Positions 51,068 through 59,155 of a stretch of 64,000 bases of DNA are shown here, one piece after another. The notes beneath the pieces were generated by a model, which had not been told where the DNA came from, did no database searches, and saw nothing but the letters and a program-made list of their open reading frames with translations. The position numbers were made by a program, and so were the translations under genes. Source of the stretch: Photobacterium malacitanum (GTDB taxonomy: Bacteria > Pseudomonadota > Gammaproteobacteria > Enterobacterales > Vibrionaceae); the NCBI RefSeq assembly GCF_900185615.1, contig NZ_FYAK01000002.1, positions 620,001 through 684,000 of the forward strand, in the 5' to 3' direction. Each line of letters starts with the position of its first letter. The stretch's first letter is position 1.

Positions 51068-51237
51068 TTTTACGAGGACATGAGAAAAAACAACTTCAAC
51101 TGATCCAATATGCCTCTATGTTAGCAGGGCAACTGACGTTGCCCCCACAGCAAAAAATTGTCCGTTTAACGGCACAACCCTTTTGCCCCTGCTGCCAACA
51201 TGTCATGCAATTAGCGGGGATTTTTCGACCCAGATAA
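51064..51237 (+). pseudogene. Transposase-like C-terminal remnant
   Basis: A 57-codon open stretch beginning MFLRGHEKKQLQLIQYASML and ending CPCCQHVMQLAGIFRPR. The CPCC-N2-HVM zinc-ribbon-like end followed by a short basic tail resembles the C-terminus of IS91-family transposases, though the match is by pattern only. It begins inside the right end of the MITE-like element and has no catalytic part, so it is at best a fragment. Confidence 0.4.
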
Positions 51238-51408
51238 AAACGTAAAATAATAAGGATAATGGCATTAACGCGTAATAATTAAAGAGGATTTCATTATAAA
51301 TCAAAGTATTAAAATTATTGGTTCACGCCAAGGATAACGCTCGACTTCTTTTCAGTATCACCTTTCATGACATTCCCAATATTTACTTATATAAAGCCGC
51401 TCGGGCTT

Positions 51409-51463
51409 GTCCAACACTTCGAATAGGTGTCGGCTGCGCGACACATATCCTTATTTGTTAGGT
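51409..51463 (-). other. attC-like integron recombination site
   Basis: On the minus strand the sequence opens with ACCTAAC (matches RYYYAAC) and closes 55 bases later with GTTGGAC (matches GTTRRRY). Inside is an imperfect stem with GTGTCG/CGACAC and AATA/TATT arms and unpaired bases, as in attC folds. It directly overlaps the stop codon of the LysE gene, the position expected in an integron cassette. A second GTTRRRY-type heptamer (GTTAGGT, minus strand) lies upstream of the gene at 52136-52142. Confidence 0.45.
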
Positions 51464-52092
51464 TAATTTTGAGTTGCAGTTGAAAGCAAAGCTCCTGCAC
51501 TAATAAAGACACCGCCAGTTAATCTATTAAATAACTTGGCTCGACCATTTTTATAGATCCAAGAAGACGACTTAGAGCCTAAGTAAGCATATAAACAAAG
51601 CCAAGACAACTCAAACACCAAAAATGTAACTGAAAAAACAATATATTGATGCATTAATGAGACAGAAGAATCAATGAATTGTGGAAATAAGGCAGTGAAA
51701 AACACAATGGCTTTCGGGTTGCTAGCCCCAACAACAAATCCACTTAAATAATGCTTATAAAAACTCTGATATGATAAAGAACGATCACTCGATATTTCAT
51801 AAGATTGCTGTCGGGCAATAATTGACTTTACACCTAGATAAATAAGGTAAGCAGCGCCACTCCATTTAATAAAATTAAAAGCAACTTCTGATGATGCAAT
51901 TACAACACCTAACCCAACAAATGAAAGTGTTAAAATACAAAAAATAGCACTTAAACTTCCCAAGGCTGTATATATGCCAGCCTTAAAACCAGAGCAAACA
52001 CCTTTCGTCATACATAATAAAGAACTTGGTCCCGGTGATGCAGTTAAAACGAAAACAGCCAAAACATAATAAAACCATATATCTAACGTCAT
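51463..52092 (-). CDS. LysE-family amino acid exporter
   Basis: A 209-residue membrane protein with six helices. The N-terminal TASPGPSSLLCMTKGVCSG and the later YLIYLGVKSI and FVVGASNPKAIVFFTALFPQF blocks are typical of LysE/RhtB transporters, which export amino acids or homoserine lactones. Substrate unknown. It starts with AAGGAGG upstream. Its stop overlaps an attC-like site and it lies among MITE-like ends, so it may be a gene cassette. Confidence 0.92.
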   Translation of the reverse strand: MTLDIWFYYVLAVFVLTASPGPSSLLCMTKGVCSGFKAGIYTALGSLSAIFCILTLSFVGLGVVIASSEVAFNFIKWSGAAYLIYLGVKSIIARQQSYEISSDRSLSYQSFYKHYLSGFVVGASNPKAIVFFTALFPQFIDSSVSLMHQYIVFSVTFLVFELSWLCLYAYLGSKSSSWIYKNGRAKLFNRLTGGVFISAGALLSTATQN

Positions 52093-52441
52093 TAAACCTC
52101 CTTGTTAATATGTTCACTACTATAACATAATATAAACCTAACAACTTATTATATTAACAACTTGCCCGAATTTGTTCTTTGAACATACGCCCGTATTTAT
52201 CTCTTAACAATATAAAAAACTTTATAAATCAGATGCATTTTTACTTATGGAACCCGATAGTAATCACAAAATCGGGCGCTTTCCTCAAAATATAAAACAT
52301 AGGATAGCCATATTTTTACTTTAAATATTCAACCTGCGGCAAGTAGATTCCCTATCGCCCTCGCGGGCATTCACTGTAGGGAATGACGGTGGTTGTTTGG
52401 GGGGATTTAAACCAGAAAAAGGGACACCGCGATCGGCATCC
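52093..52441. other. Intergenic region with element ends
   Basis: About 350 bp that hold the LysE promoter, the left-end and hairpin repeat at 52297-52390 and the terminator at 52419-52444. Confidence 0.6.
52297..52390. repeat. Solo left end plus dispersed hairpin repeat
   Basis: Begins with ACATAGGATAGCCATATTTT, runs through TATTCAACC and into the full hairpin repeat ending GAATGACGGT. The first part matches the left end of the element at 50734 and the last 49 bp match 50952-51000. No right end follows. Confidence 0.75.
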
Positions 52442-52444
52442 CTA
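52419..52444 (-). terminator. Terminator of the two-small-gene unit
   Basis: In the minus-strand sense GGGATGCCG / CGGTGTCCC with a short loop, then TTTTT. It overlaps the stop codon region of the 46-residue ORF at 52442. Confidence 0.8.
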
Positions 52445-52582
52445 TGGTGAGTTCAGAGTGCGAGCTATAACAGTAAACGTATCGCTCGCGTTAATCATGT
52501 AACGGCTGTTAGATTGGCTCTGACTATAATTTACGTCTAACATTTGTTGCGTTGTAATGCGGTTAACAAATAACTGATACAT
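52442..52582 (-). CDS. Possible 46-residue protein
   Basis: An unannotated short ORF starting MYQLFVNRITTQQML and ending ARTLNSP. AGAGG lies about nine bases before the ATG, and an intrinsic terminator overlaps its end, which fits the last gene of a unit with the small gene at 52625-52822, 42 bp upstream. No family is recognised; it is polar with no signal peptide. Confidence 0.5.
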   Translation of the reverse strand: MYQLFVNRITTQQMLDVNYSQSQSNSRYMINASDTFTVIARTLNSP

Positions 52583-52624
52583 GCATCTTGCCTCTAATGG
52601 CTAATGCCCTGATTCACTCCATAC

Positions 52625-52822
52625 TTAATGCAATAAACCTAACTCTCTAGCTTCGGCAAGGGTTAACCCACTTGCTTGAATATCGCGTAGCATCTCAATG
52701 CGTCGTCTTGCAGCACCTTGCTGCTTCTTGCTATCTGCGATGTTGGTCGCCGACTCGTCTTTGTGTTCCCACTTAGATGAAACGGAAGAAATTTCTGAAT
52801 AATCGATAGAGTTAATAGACAC
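52625..52822 (-). CDS. Small hypothetical protein
   Basis: A 65-residue polar protein, MSINSIDYSEISSVSSKWEH at the start and a basic helix KKQQGAARRRIEMLRDIQAS near the middle, ending in TLAEARELGLLH. GGAGG-type sequence precedes the ATG. No named family is recognised. It heads a probable two-gene unit with the 46-residue ORF and is divergent from the DyP peroxidase gene. Confidence 0.65.
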   Translation of the reverse strand: MSINSIDYSEISSVSSKWEHKDESATNIADSKKQQGAARRRIEMLRDIQASGLTLAEARELGLLH

Positions 52823-53294
52823 AATACCCTCCTAAAGAAACCTGTGTCGACATGTAGTACTTAGTATCAAAGGTTTTTCATTGAAAAAAGCACATAACAA
52901 CAAGTTTGTGAGCAACGCCATGTTCGTAATAAAATTACAAAAAAAGACTAGTCATTGATCTTTTTTTTGCGTAGTTTTAATCGTTCATGCCCTACAAATA
53001 AAGCATGCTTGAACGCAAATAATAATCGCCTCAATGTCGCTTTTTTGCCTCATGCATTTTGATGCTTTACTCGTTATCACTCACCATTTCGTTGTCATCT
53101 CGCGTTAATAAAATTAGAAGTAAAAAATATTAATGATATAACTCATTAGAACACTTCATAGTTTCACTATTAACAACAGATTAGGTATCATTTTACAGCC
53201 TAAAATGTGAAACTTTACATTACGCAAATTTACCTATAGCTCGCTATCTAAAAAGCGTACCGTTACAAGATAGCTTTAATTAAGGTCTACTATT
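52823..53294. other. Divergent promoter region before the DyP gene
   Basis: 472 bp, AT-rich. A weak A/T-stemmed hairpin with T-run lies near 52938-52967. The remainder should hold promoters for the small unit and the peroxidase; no clear operator is seen. Confidence 0.45.
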
Positions 53295-54233
53295 ATGAAT
53301 GCAATGTTATCTGAACGCGCTCAACCAGGTGCTTTATCAAACCCAAATACTTTTGCTGAATACCTCACTTTTGTTTTTAAAGCTGATGTAAATGCTGAAG
53401 CGGTGAGCGATGCTTTTGCCAAAATTCAGATCATTGAAAAATCTATTGGTCAAAAAGATTCAACCGCAGACCTTAGCTTTACTGTTGCTGTATCTCGTCA
53501 AGGTTGGTCAACCGCATTCCCAACAGTCGCTGCACCCGCTTTACTGGAAGATTTTAAAGCCATGGTTGATGGCGAACGCCAATTCCCAAGTACTGCTGGT
53601 GATGTTTTCATTATGATTAAATCTGAACGTATGGATTTAAACTACCAAGCGGCTAAATATTTAGCATTAGCTTTTGCTGACGTTGCTACTTTAATTGAAG
53701 ATATTCAAGGTTTTAAATACCTTGATAGCCGCGACATGATTGATTTTGTTGATGGCACAGAAAACCCGAAAAATGAAGCGCGTATGAAAGCAGTATTGGT
53801 TGCTGATGATATTGAGATCCACCAAGGTGGTAGCTACTTAACTGTTCAACGTTACATTGACCGTCAAGGTCTATGGGACAAGCAATCAACTGAATATCAA
53901 GAGCAAGTGATTGGTCGTACTAAACTTGATGACATTGAGTTTGAGGATGATGTCAAACCAGTTTGGGCTCATACGAATAAGAGTAAAGTGGTTGTTGAAG
54001 AAAAAGAAATCAAAATGCTGCGTCAAAACCGTCCTTACGGTAATGCGATGGAACATGGCACCATGTTTATCGGTTTAACCGCTTCGCCTGTTACGATGAG
54101 CACATCGTTGCAACAGATGGTTTTTGCCGATAGCGACGGTCATTATGATCGCCTACTTGATTTTGTAGAAGCGAAAACAGGTACTAACTACTTTATCATT
54201 TCACAAACATTACTTGATAGTTTTGCAGATTAA
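53295..54233 (+). CDS. Dye-decolorizing (DyP-type) heme peroxidase
   Basis: A 312-residue peroxidase of the YfeX/DyP group. The distal motif GxxDG is present in DFVDGTENP (about 150-158), the proximal heme-ligand His is most likely in VWAHTNKS (about 223), and the distal Arg in KMLRQNRPYG (about 242). It has no signal peptide, so it is cytoplasmic. Reported roles include H2O2-dependent oxidation of porphyrins and dyes; the true substrate is uncertain. It is monocistronic with a hairpin after the stop. Confidence 0.93.
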   Translation: MNAMLSERAQPGALSNPNTFAEYLTFVFKADVNAEAVSDAFAKIQIIEKSIGQKDSTADLSFTVAVSRQGWSTAFPTVAAPALLEDFKAMVDGERQFPSTAGDVFIMIKSERMDLNYQAAKYLALAFADVATLIEDIQGFKYLDSRDMIDFVDGTENPKNEARMKAVLVADDIEIHQGGSYLTVQRYIDRQGLWDKQSTEYQEQVIGRTKLDDIEFEDDVKPVWAHTNKSKVVVEEKEIKMLRQNRPYGNAMEHGTMFIGLTASPVTMSTSLQQMVFADSDGHYDRLLDFVEAKTGTNYFIISQTLLDSFAD

Positions 54234-54258
54234 TCTTATTTAGTTATCAATCACTTTA

Positions 54259-54298
54259 CAGCCCATTGATGGCTCTCATCAATGGGCTGATTATATTG
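54259..54298 (+). terminator. Terminator after the DyP gene
   Basis: CAGCCCATTGATG / CATCAATGGGCTG with a five-base loop, followed by ATTATATT; 26 bp after the stop. Confidence 0.8.
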
Positions 54299-54504
54299 TA
54301 GCGCCGATAAAAACCACAATAACGACCCACCTCGTCTAATAAGCAAATCTTTGTCACCACTAACTCATTGAATCTATTAAAACTCATATTTTTTAACAGA
54401 ATAATGGCTTGCTTCCTAACAATTTCTGTTGTCCCCTATAGACTTATTTATTATTAGCGTTTTTTGAATATCTATATCAAAAAGCATTTTCTCTGGGGGC
54501 TAGC

Positions 54505-55350
54505 ATGTACAACACCCTTTTTACCCGTGTATCTCTTGCAGCAGTTATTGCTGTACTTGCGGGTTGTAGTTCGACACCACCACCACCAAAACCCGCACCT
54601 GATTACAGTTTTAAAACTGCGGCTAAAAAGTTTATTGGCGCCGATACCGTTCGTAGCAATGGCGTCGTTGTTGATAAAGGTTTGTTTTATCCCAAAGAAA
54701 CGTTTTCTTATAGCTACCGTTATTGCTCAAATAGCGACCAACAAGCCCAGCAAGATATTGAACAGTTTAACCAATTAGCAGCCAAGACATGTAAGATCAA
54801 CAAAGGCGCTATGGTCAATTTAGATACTGGCACATGGTGTGTTCAGCACCCTAATACCGATCAAGAAACACCTCTCTTTGCTGCTCGTATTTCTTCTATT
54901 GATCTGTGGGCTGATATTTGTGCTAACGGTCCTTTTGTGACCATGCGTATTATTGAAAACCGCGATATTCCTCAAACTGCGTGGGTTGATGGCGCGAAAC
55001 TATTAGGTTATCAACCTTTTTCGGTTCATCGCCGACTAATGAGCACTAAAGCCATTGAGCATCTTGATGATGTAACACCAGCGCCAACAGAAGAAGCATG
55101 GACAGAAGAAACCACCTTCATTACTTCCCATGTCGGTGAAACGGTATGTATGTATAAAAAGTCAAAAGATGATGCTTACGGTGTTACTTACAAAGGCACT
55201 ATCGAAAGCGTCAAGGATGGGCGTGTACGCGTGCTGGCAACACGTAAAATAAAAGGTGATGTGCGCATCGCACCCGTTTCAACACCGCTACCATGGCATA
55301 AAAAGGCCTTTATTGAAGCTGATGCTAAATCTTGGTTTATTTGCCAATAG
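54505..55350 (+). CDS. Lipoprotein of unknown function
   Basis: A 281-residue lipoprotein: MYNTLFTRVSLAAVIAVLAG followed by CSS, lipobox LAGC, then a proline-rich linker (TPPPPKPAP). The mature domain has scattered cysteines (YRYCSNS, KTCKIN, WCVQHP, DICANG) that could form disulfides, and the C-terminus has an SH3-like stretch (YKGTIESVKDGRVRVLATRKI). I recognise no named family. GGGG lies before the ATG. It is a single gene closed by a strong terminator. Confidence 0.8.
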   Translation: MYNTLFTRVSLAAVIAVLAGCSSTPPPPKPAPDYSFKTAAKKFIGADTVRSNGVVVDKGLFYPKETFSYSYRYCSNSDQQAQQDIEQFNQLAAKTCKINKGAMVNLDTGTWCVQHPNTDQETPLFAARISSIDLWADICANGPFVTMRIIENRDIPQTAWVDGAKLLGYQPFSVHRRLMSTKAIEHLDDVTPAPTEEAWTEETTFITSHVGETVCMYKKSKDDAYGVTYKGTIESVKDGRVRVLATRKIKGDVRIAPVSTPLPWHKKAFIEADAKSWFICQ

Positions 55351-55393
55351 ATTTATTTCATTTGCTGTAAATAATTCACTTTCGCATTCAAAC

Positions 55394-55433
55394 AACAACG
55401 GCGTATTTAATGATTAAATACGCCGTTGTTTTA
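55394..55433. terminator. Bidirectional terminator
   Basis: AACAACGGCGTATTTA / TAAATACGCCGTTGTT, a 16-bp perfect stem with a five-base loop between convergent genes. Confidence 0.9.
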
Positions 55434-55474
55434 ACGCTAATGCAAAGAGCTAACAAAATCTATTTTTGATCAAT

Positions 55475-56452
55475 TTACACTATAAATTGATTAAAGAAGG
55501 CCAATGTTTCACATAATGCTTGATTACGTATAACATCTTTTTCCATTAAAATTTCATGGCGCGCATCACGAATAACTTTAATGCTGCAATGTTTATTTTG
55601 GCCACAGAATCGACGATGGCTATTATTATCGACAATAGTATCGTTGCCTGCTTGCAGTAATAATACCGGAATATCTATTTTATCAACGTCTCGAATACAA
55701 TGATCGGCTGCTTGAATTGCTTGCCATAACCAACGTGGGCTTGGTCCGCCAATACGTAATTCAGGATGAACTTGATATAAGTGCTTCGCCCAAATATAAC
55801 GCAATTTACTTTGGCACAAGGCGTTATTTTCAAATGGCTCTTCGTGATACGGCTTTTGCCCTAAAACATACGAAGGTTCATGTTGATAGTGTTCCATAAT
55901 TTTTGCAATCGATGATGCAACCAGTTTTAACGGCACTGGCATATGAATACCAAACATCGGTGCATTTAATACTACCGCATCAAAATGACTTTTATATTTT
56001 TCTAAATAGAGCGTTGTGATTGCTCCACCCATTGAATGCGCTAATAAAAAACGGTGTTGATAGGTTTTTTCTTTATCAACAATTTGAGATACAAAAGCTT
56101 GTAGATCATCGACATAATCATCAAAATTATCGACATGACCTAACTCTGGGTCTGATGTTAAGCGACCAGAAGCACCTTGACCTCGATGATCATAAGCATA
56201 AACATCATAACCTTGGCGCGAGAATTCAAAGAAAATTTCCTGGTACTTCCAAAAGCTTTCATTACGGCCATTTACAATCACAATACAGCGGGTGTTAATT
56301 GGATTAGTAACACTGATCCACTGTATCTGTACGCCACCTTTACCACTGAAAGCACTTTGTTTACGCTGCAACCACATACTATTAACGTCATTTTCCATTA
56401 ACTGTGTAAATACCGACTCCTTGGTTGAAAATTCCACATTAGTTTGGTTCAT
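55475..56452 (-). CDS. pldB: Alpha/beta hydrolase (lysophospholipase L2-like)
   Basis: A 325-residue hydrolase of the PldB/monoglyceride-lipase group. The oxyanion and nucleophile regions are clear: YDHRGQGASGR and LAHSMGGAITTLYL (Ser of GxSxG, about 146). The acid is in LLQAGNDTIVDN and the catalytic His in DARHEILMEKD. It would cleave lysophospholipids or monoglycerides. No signal peptide is present. It is 68 bp from the patatin-like gene in the same direction, suggesting a lipid-metabolism unit. Confidence 0.85.
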   Translation of the reverse strand: MNQTNVEFSTKESVFTQLMENDVNSMWLQRKQSAFSGKGGVQIQWISVTNPINTRCIVIVNGRNESFWKYQEIFFEFSRQGYDVYAYDHRGQGASGRLTSDPELGHVDNFDDYVDDLQAFVSQIVDKEKTYQHRFLLAHSMGGAITTLYLEKYKSHFDAVVLNAPMFGIHMPVPLKLVASSIAKIMEHYQHEPSYVLGQKPYHEEPFENNALCQSKLRYIWAKHLYQVHPELRIGGPSPRWLWQAIQAADHCIRDVDKIDIPVLLLQAGNDTIVDNNSHRRFCGQNKHCSIKVIRDARHEILMEKDVIRNQALCETLAFFNQFIV

Positions 56453-56520
56453 TTATTCACAACTTCTTAGTAGTGCTCCTCATCAAATACATCACAATTG
56501 GCTATGATAATATTTGAATA

Positions 56521-57510
56521 TTAAGCATATTTCATTAAATCAACATTGGTAGCATCATGTTTATAATCAGTTTTATATGGCGCATCTTTAATATTAATAT
56601 GGCGACCAACAGTATTTAAAAAATACTTACCTGATTGATACCCCAAACGATAATCCATTTCTAATGATGCTAAATCACTACCTATCATTTTTGATCTCAA
56701 TGGTTTTTGAGGATGAATTTCAAAAATAGTGACATCATCGGGTGGATTACTTAAAAACTCTTGGGTTTTTCTATAGTTATCTTCATGCTCTAATAGCATT
56801 TCAATCATACCCGCGGCTTTAGAATTACCAAGAGCACGACGAATATTTGTCATCCAGCAATGGTCAAACGAGGTATCGATAGGCACTGTTCGTATAACAA
56901 CAATGTGTCGATAACCGCGTTCGTAAGCCTCTTGTACTGGAATCGGCGCACACAAACCACCATCAACCCAAAACTCATTTTGAGAGAAAATAGGCTGTTT
57001 ATTTAACACAGGGACAGCACATGATGCTTTTAAGGCCAATGACCAATTATCACTGTTTAAATTAAAATACGATGCTTGATGGCTAGTCACACCACTTGCT
57101 GATGCTAGTACCGTTCGCGAACGCATATTTTCACGCCCTTGATGCCAATCAAGCTCAAAACTGGTTTGCGTTTGTTGCATTAGCCAATCTAAATCCAATC
57201 CTTCTCGGCCAAAAATAAAGCGGTAAACATCAAAAAAGTGATGATCCGTTGTCGCTTGAGTAATAACTTTATAAGCGTGTTTGTATTGGCCACAAATATA
57301 AGACGCTAAATTGAGTGATCCCGCAGATGTGCCAACCATTAAAGAAAAAGGATTAAACTCAGCTTCCAAAAAAGCATCTAACACTCCCGCAGTAAAAATA
57401 CCACGTTGACCACCACCTTCGGTGACTAAAGCTATTTTTGATATATCGGAGGTATCAAAGGAAAGCCCTTCAATATTTTGTACTGCATAAGAGATGTGTT
57501 TACCAGTCAT
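56521..57510 (-). CDS. Patatin-like phospholipase
   Basis: A 329-residue patatin-fold acyl hydrolase. The oxyanion GGGQRGIFTAGVLDAFLE, the nucleophile in VGTSAGSLNLASYI and the Asp of VDGGLCAPIP are all present, giving the Ser-Asp dyad of the family. It resembles the YjjU-type group. No signal peptide is seen, so cytoplasmic or peripheral membrane action is likely. ATG 57510 (MTGKHISYAVQ) is preferred to a TTG at 57546, though neither has a strong ribosome binding site. It may be co-transcribed with the pldB-like gene downstream. Confidence 0.88.
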   Translation of the reverse strand: MTGKHISYAVQNIEGLSFDTSDISKIALVTEGGGQRGIFTAGVLDAFLEAEFNPFSLMVGTSAGSLNLASYICGQYKHAYKVITQATTDHHFFDVYRFIFGREGLDLDWLMQQTQTSFELDWHQGRENMRSRTVLASASGVTSHQASYFNLNSDNWSLALKASCAVPVLNKQPIFSQNEFWVDGGLCAPIPVQEAYERGYRHIVVIRTVPIDTSFDHCWMTNIRRALGNSKAAGMIEMLLEHEDNYRKTQEFLSNPPDDVTIFEIHPQKPLRSKMIGSDLASLEMDYRLGYQSGKYFLNTVGRHINIKDAPYKTDYKHDATNVDLMKYA

Positions 57511-57662
57511 AGCGCGTTTACTTTTTAGTTGGCATTTGTCATACAAATTAATTCAAAAAATTATTATATCGGCTACTGTTGAAACTATAAATTAACCAAA
57601 ATAATAACTGATATTCTAAATATGAAATCCTTGACTGATAGAAAATAACTCGATTTATATAA

Positions 57663-58982
57663 TTATTCAGTCATATAGGGTAAAAATATTTTATTTATAT
57701 CAACCCGTGCTTTTAGTTTTGCAGCTAACAAATATAGTCCGCCTAATTTTCGATGCAAAAAAATCGCATCTGCGGGTGGTGTGTGCCAATAGCCTTGTTT
57801 CATACTTAACTGACTGCCTGCATTACGAATGTTAGCCACCATGTCTGATTGACCAAAATCATACACACCTTGATGTTTCAATGGCTCACAAGCTTGCAAA
57901 CATAATCCCAATAATGACTGCTGTGCTTGAGGCTCAATTGGCTGTGAAAAAAAGCCAATCTGTTTCAAAGCCGCTAACATTTGCGATTGGTCATCCTTCA
58001 CAGCGCCGGTCATTAACTGCCGATAACCTTCTGCAATCTGCTCGGGATAAACCCGTGTTGCACCGAAATCAAGGAGCACTAATTTTTTACTTTCAATATC
58101 ATAGCGATAATTAGCAAAGTTAGGATCTGTTTGCACTAACCTAAATTCAAACACTTCTCGAAACATCAACCTAAACGCTAATTCAATAATATGATCACGT
58201 ACAGCTTGAGGTTGTTCGACTAATTTATCGATATCAACACCACCGACAAAGCTCATCGCGAGAATATGTTTAGTGGTGAGCTCATCGACAATATTCGGTA
58301 ATAAATAATGCTCGTCAGAGGCTAATAATTGTCGGTATTGCTTCACATACTGTGCTTCTAGCAAATAATCAGCTTCTGCGTGCAATTGTTTTTTGGCCTC
58401 ATTCAATAACTCAGAAACATCTAATGATTTTGGAATTAACCCGCTGATATTTAATAACGTCGCGACATTATCCACATCACTATCAATACTTTTATTAATA
58501 CCTGGATATTGAATTTTCAGGGCCAATTGGCGCCCATCTTGAGTTATTGCTTTATGTACTTGTCCAATCGAAGCTGCAGCAATCGGATAAAATGAAAATT
58601 GACTAAACTGTTGTTGCCAATCGCTGCCCCATTGCTGTTCAAGTGAATGATTAAGCTGGCTAATAGGCATTGGTTTAGCATTCGCTTGTAAACGTGACAA
58701 CAATTCGGTTAATTCTGGTGGTAATAAGTCGCCACCATCCATTGATAATAATTGGCCAACTTTCATGGCGGCGCCACGTAAATCTGCTAGTTGTTCCGCG
58801 ACACGTTTTACGTTAGCCGGCGTTAAAATCAAATCACTGACTTTTGGTCGATGACCTGTTGCTAATTGTTTCGCACCTTCTGCTACAACACCAGAAGCAA
58901 CACGCGTTGCCAATGAGCCAAGCTTCGCTAACCGTGATAATCGACCACTAGGTACTTTTGAATACTTTGTTTTATCATTCAT
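57663..58982 (-). CDS. ABC1/UbiB-family protein kinase-like protein
   Basis: A 439-residue member of the ABC1/ADCK/UbiB atypical kinase family. The hallmark motifs are present: KVGQLLSMDGGDLLPPEL (KxGQ), AAASIGQVHKA (the alanine-rich loop), the Lys of ALKIQYPG, QTDPNFANYRY (catalytic loop) and LLDFGATR (DFG equivalent). Family members support ubiquinone or other isoprenoid-lipid functions. It lacks the C-terminal membrane anchor of UbiB and ubiquinone genes are not adjacent, so its role may differ. Confidence 0.9.
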   Translation of the reverse strand: MNDKTKYSKVPSGRLSRLAKLGSLATRVASGVVAEGAKQLATGHRPKVSDLILTPANVKRVAEQLADLRGAAMKVGQLLSMDGGDLLPPELTELLSRLQANAKPMPISQLNHSLEQQWGSDWQQQFSQFSFYPIAAASIGQVHKAITQDGRQLALKIQYPGINKSIDSDVDNVATLLNISGLIPKSLDVSELLNEAKKQLHAEADYLLEAQYVKQYRQLLASDEHYLLPNIVDELTTKHILAMSFVGGVDIDKLVEQPQAVRDHIIELAFRLMFREVFEFRLVQTDPNFANYRYDIESKKLVLLDFGATRVYPEQIAEGYRQLMTGAVKDDQSQMLAALKQIGFFSQPIEPQAQQSLLGLCLQACEPLKHQGVYDFGQSDMVANIRNAGSQLSMKQGYWHTPPADAIFLHRKLGGLYLLAAKLKARVDINKIFLPYMTE

Positions 58983-59090
58983 TTAACGACTCTTTGCTAT
59001 TAACAGTTATTTAAAACTCTAATTGCTGTTATTAATAATATCATAAAAATGCTAGCACCCTCTGACACAAAATCACTATAAACAGTCAAA

Positions 59091-59145
59091 AAAAAGGCCG
59101 ATAATGTCTATTTAAACTAACTGACATTATCGACCTTTCTTTTTA
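59091..59145 (-). terminator. Terminator of the dtp-like gene
   Basis: AAAGGTCGATAATGTC / GACATTATCGGCCTTT in the minus-strand sense with a T-run of five or more; 11 bp after the stop. Confidence 0.9.
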
Positions 59146-59155
59146 AGCGTCTATA

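Noticed and set aside
52938..52967. A/T hairpin before the DyP gene as a terminator
   Set aside because: The stem is almost only A-T pairs with two G-C pairs and no gene ends just before it.
54464..54778. 104-codon plus-strand ORF overlapping the lipoprotein gene
   Set aside because: Overlaps in another frame a lipoprotein with a clean lipobox; histidine/leucine-rich composition suggests a shadow.
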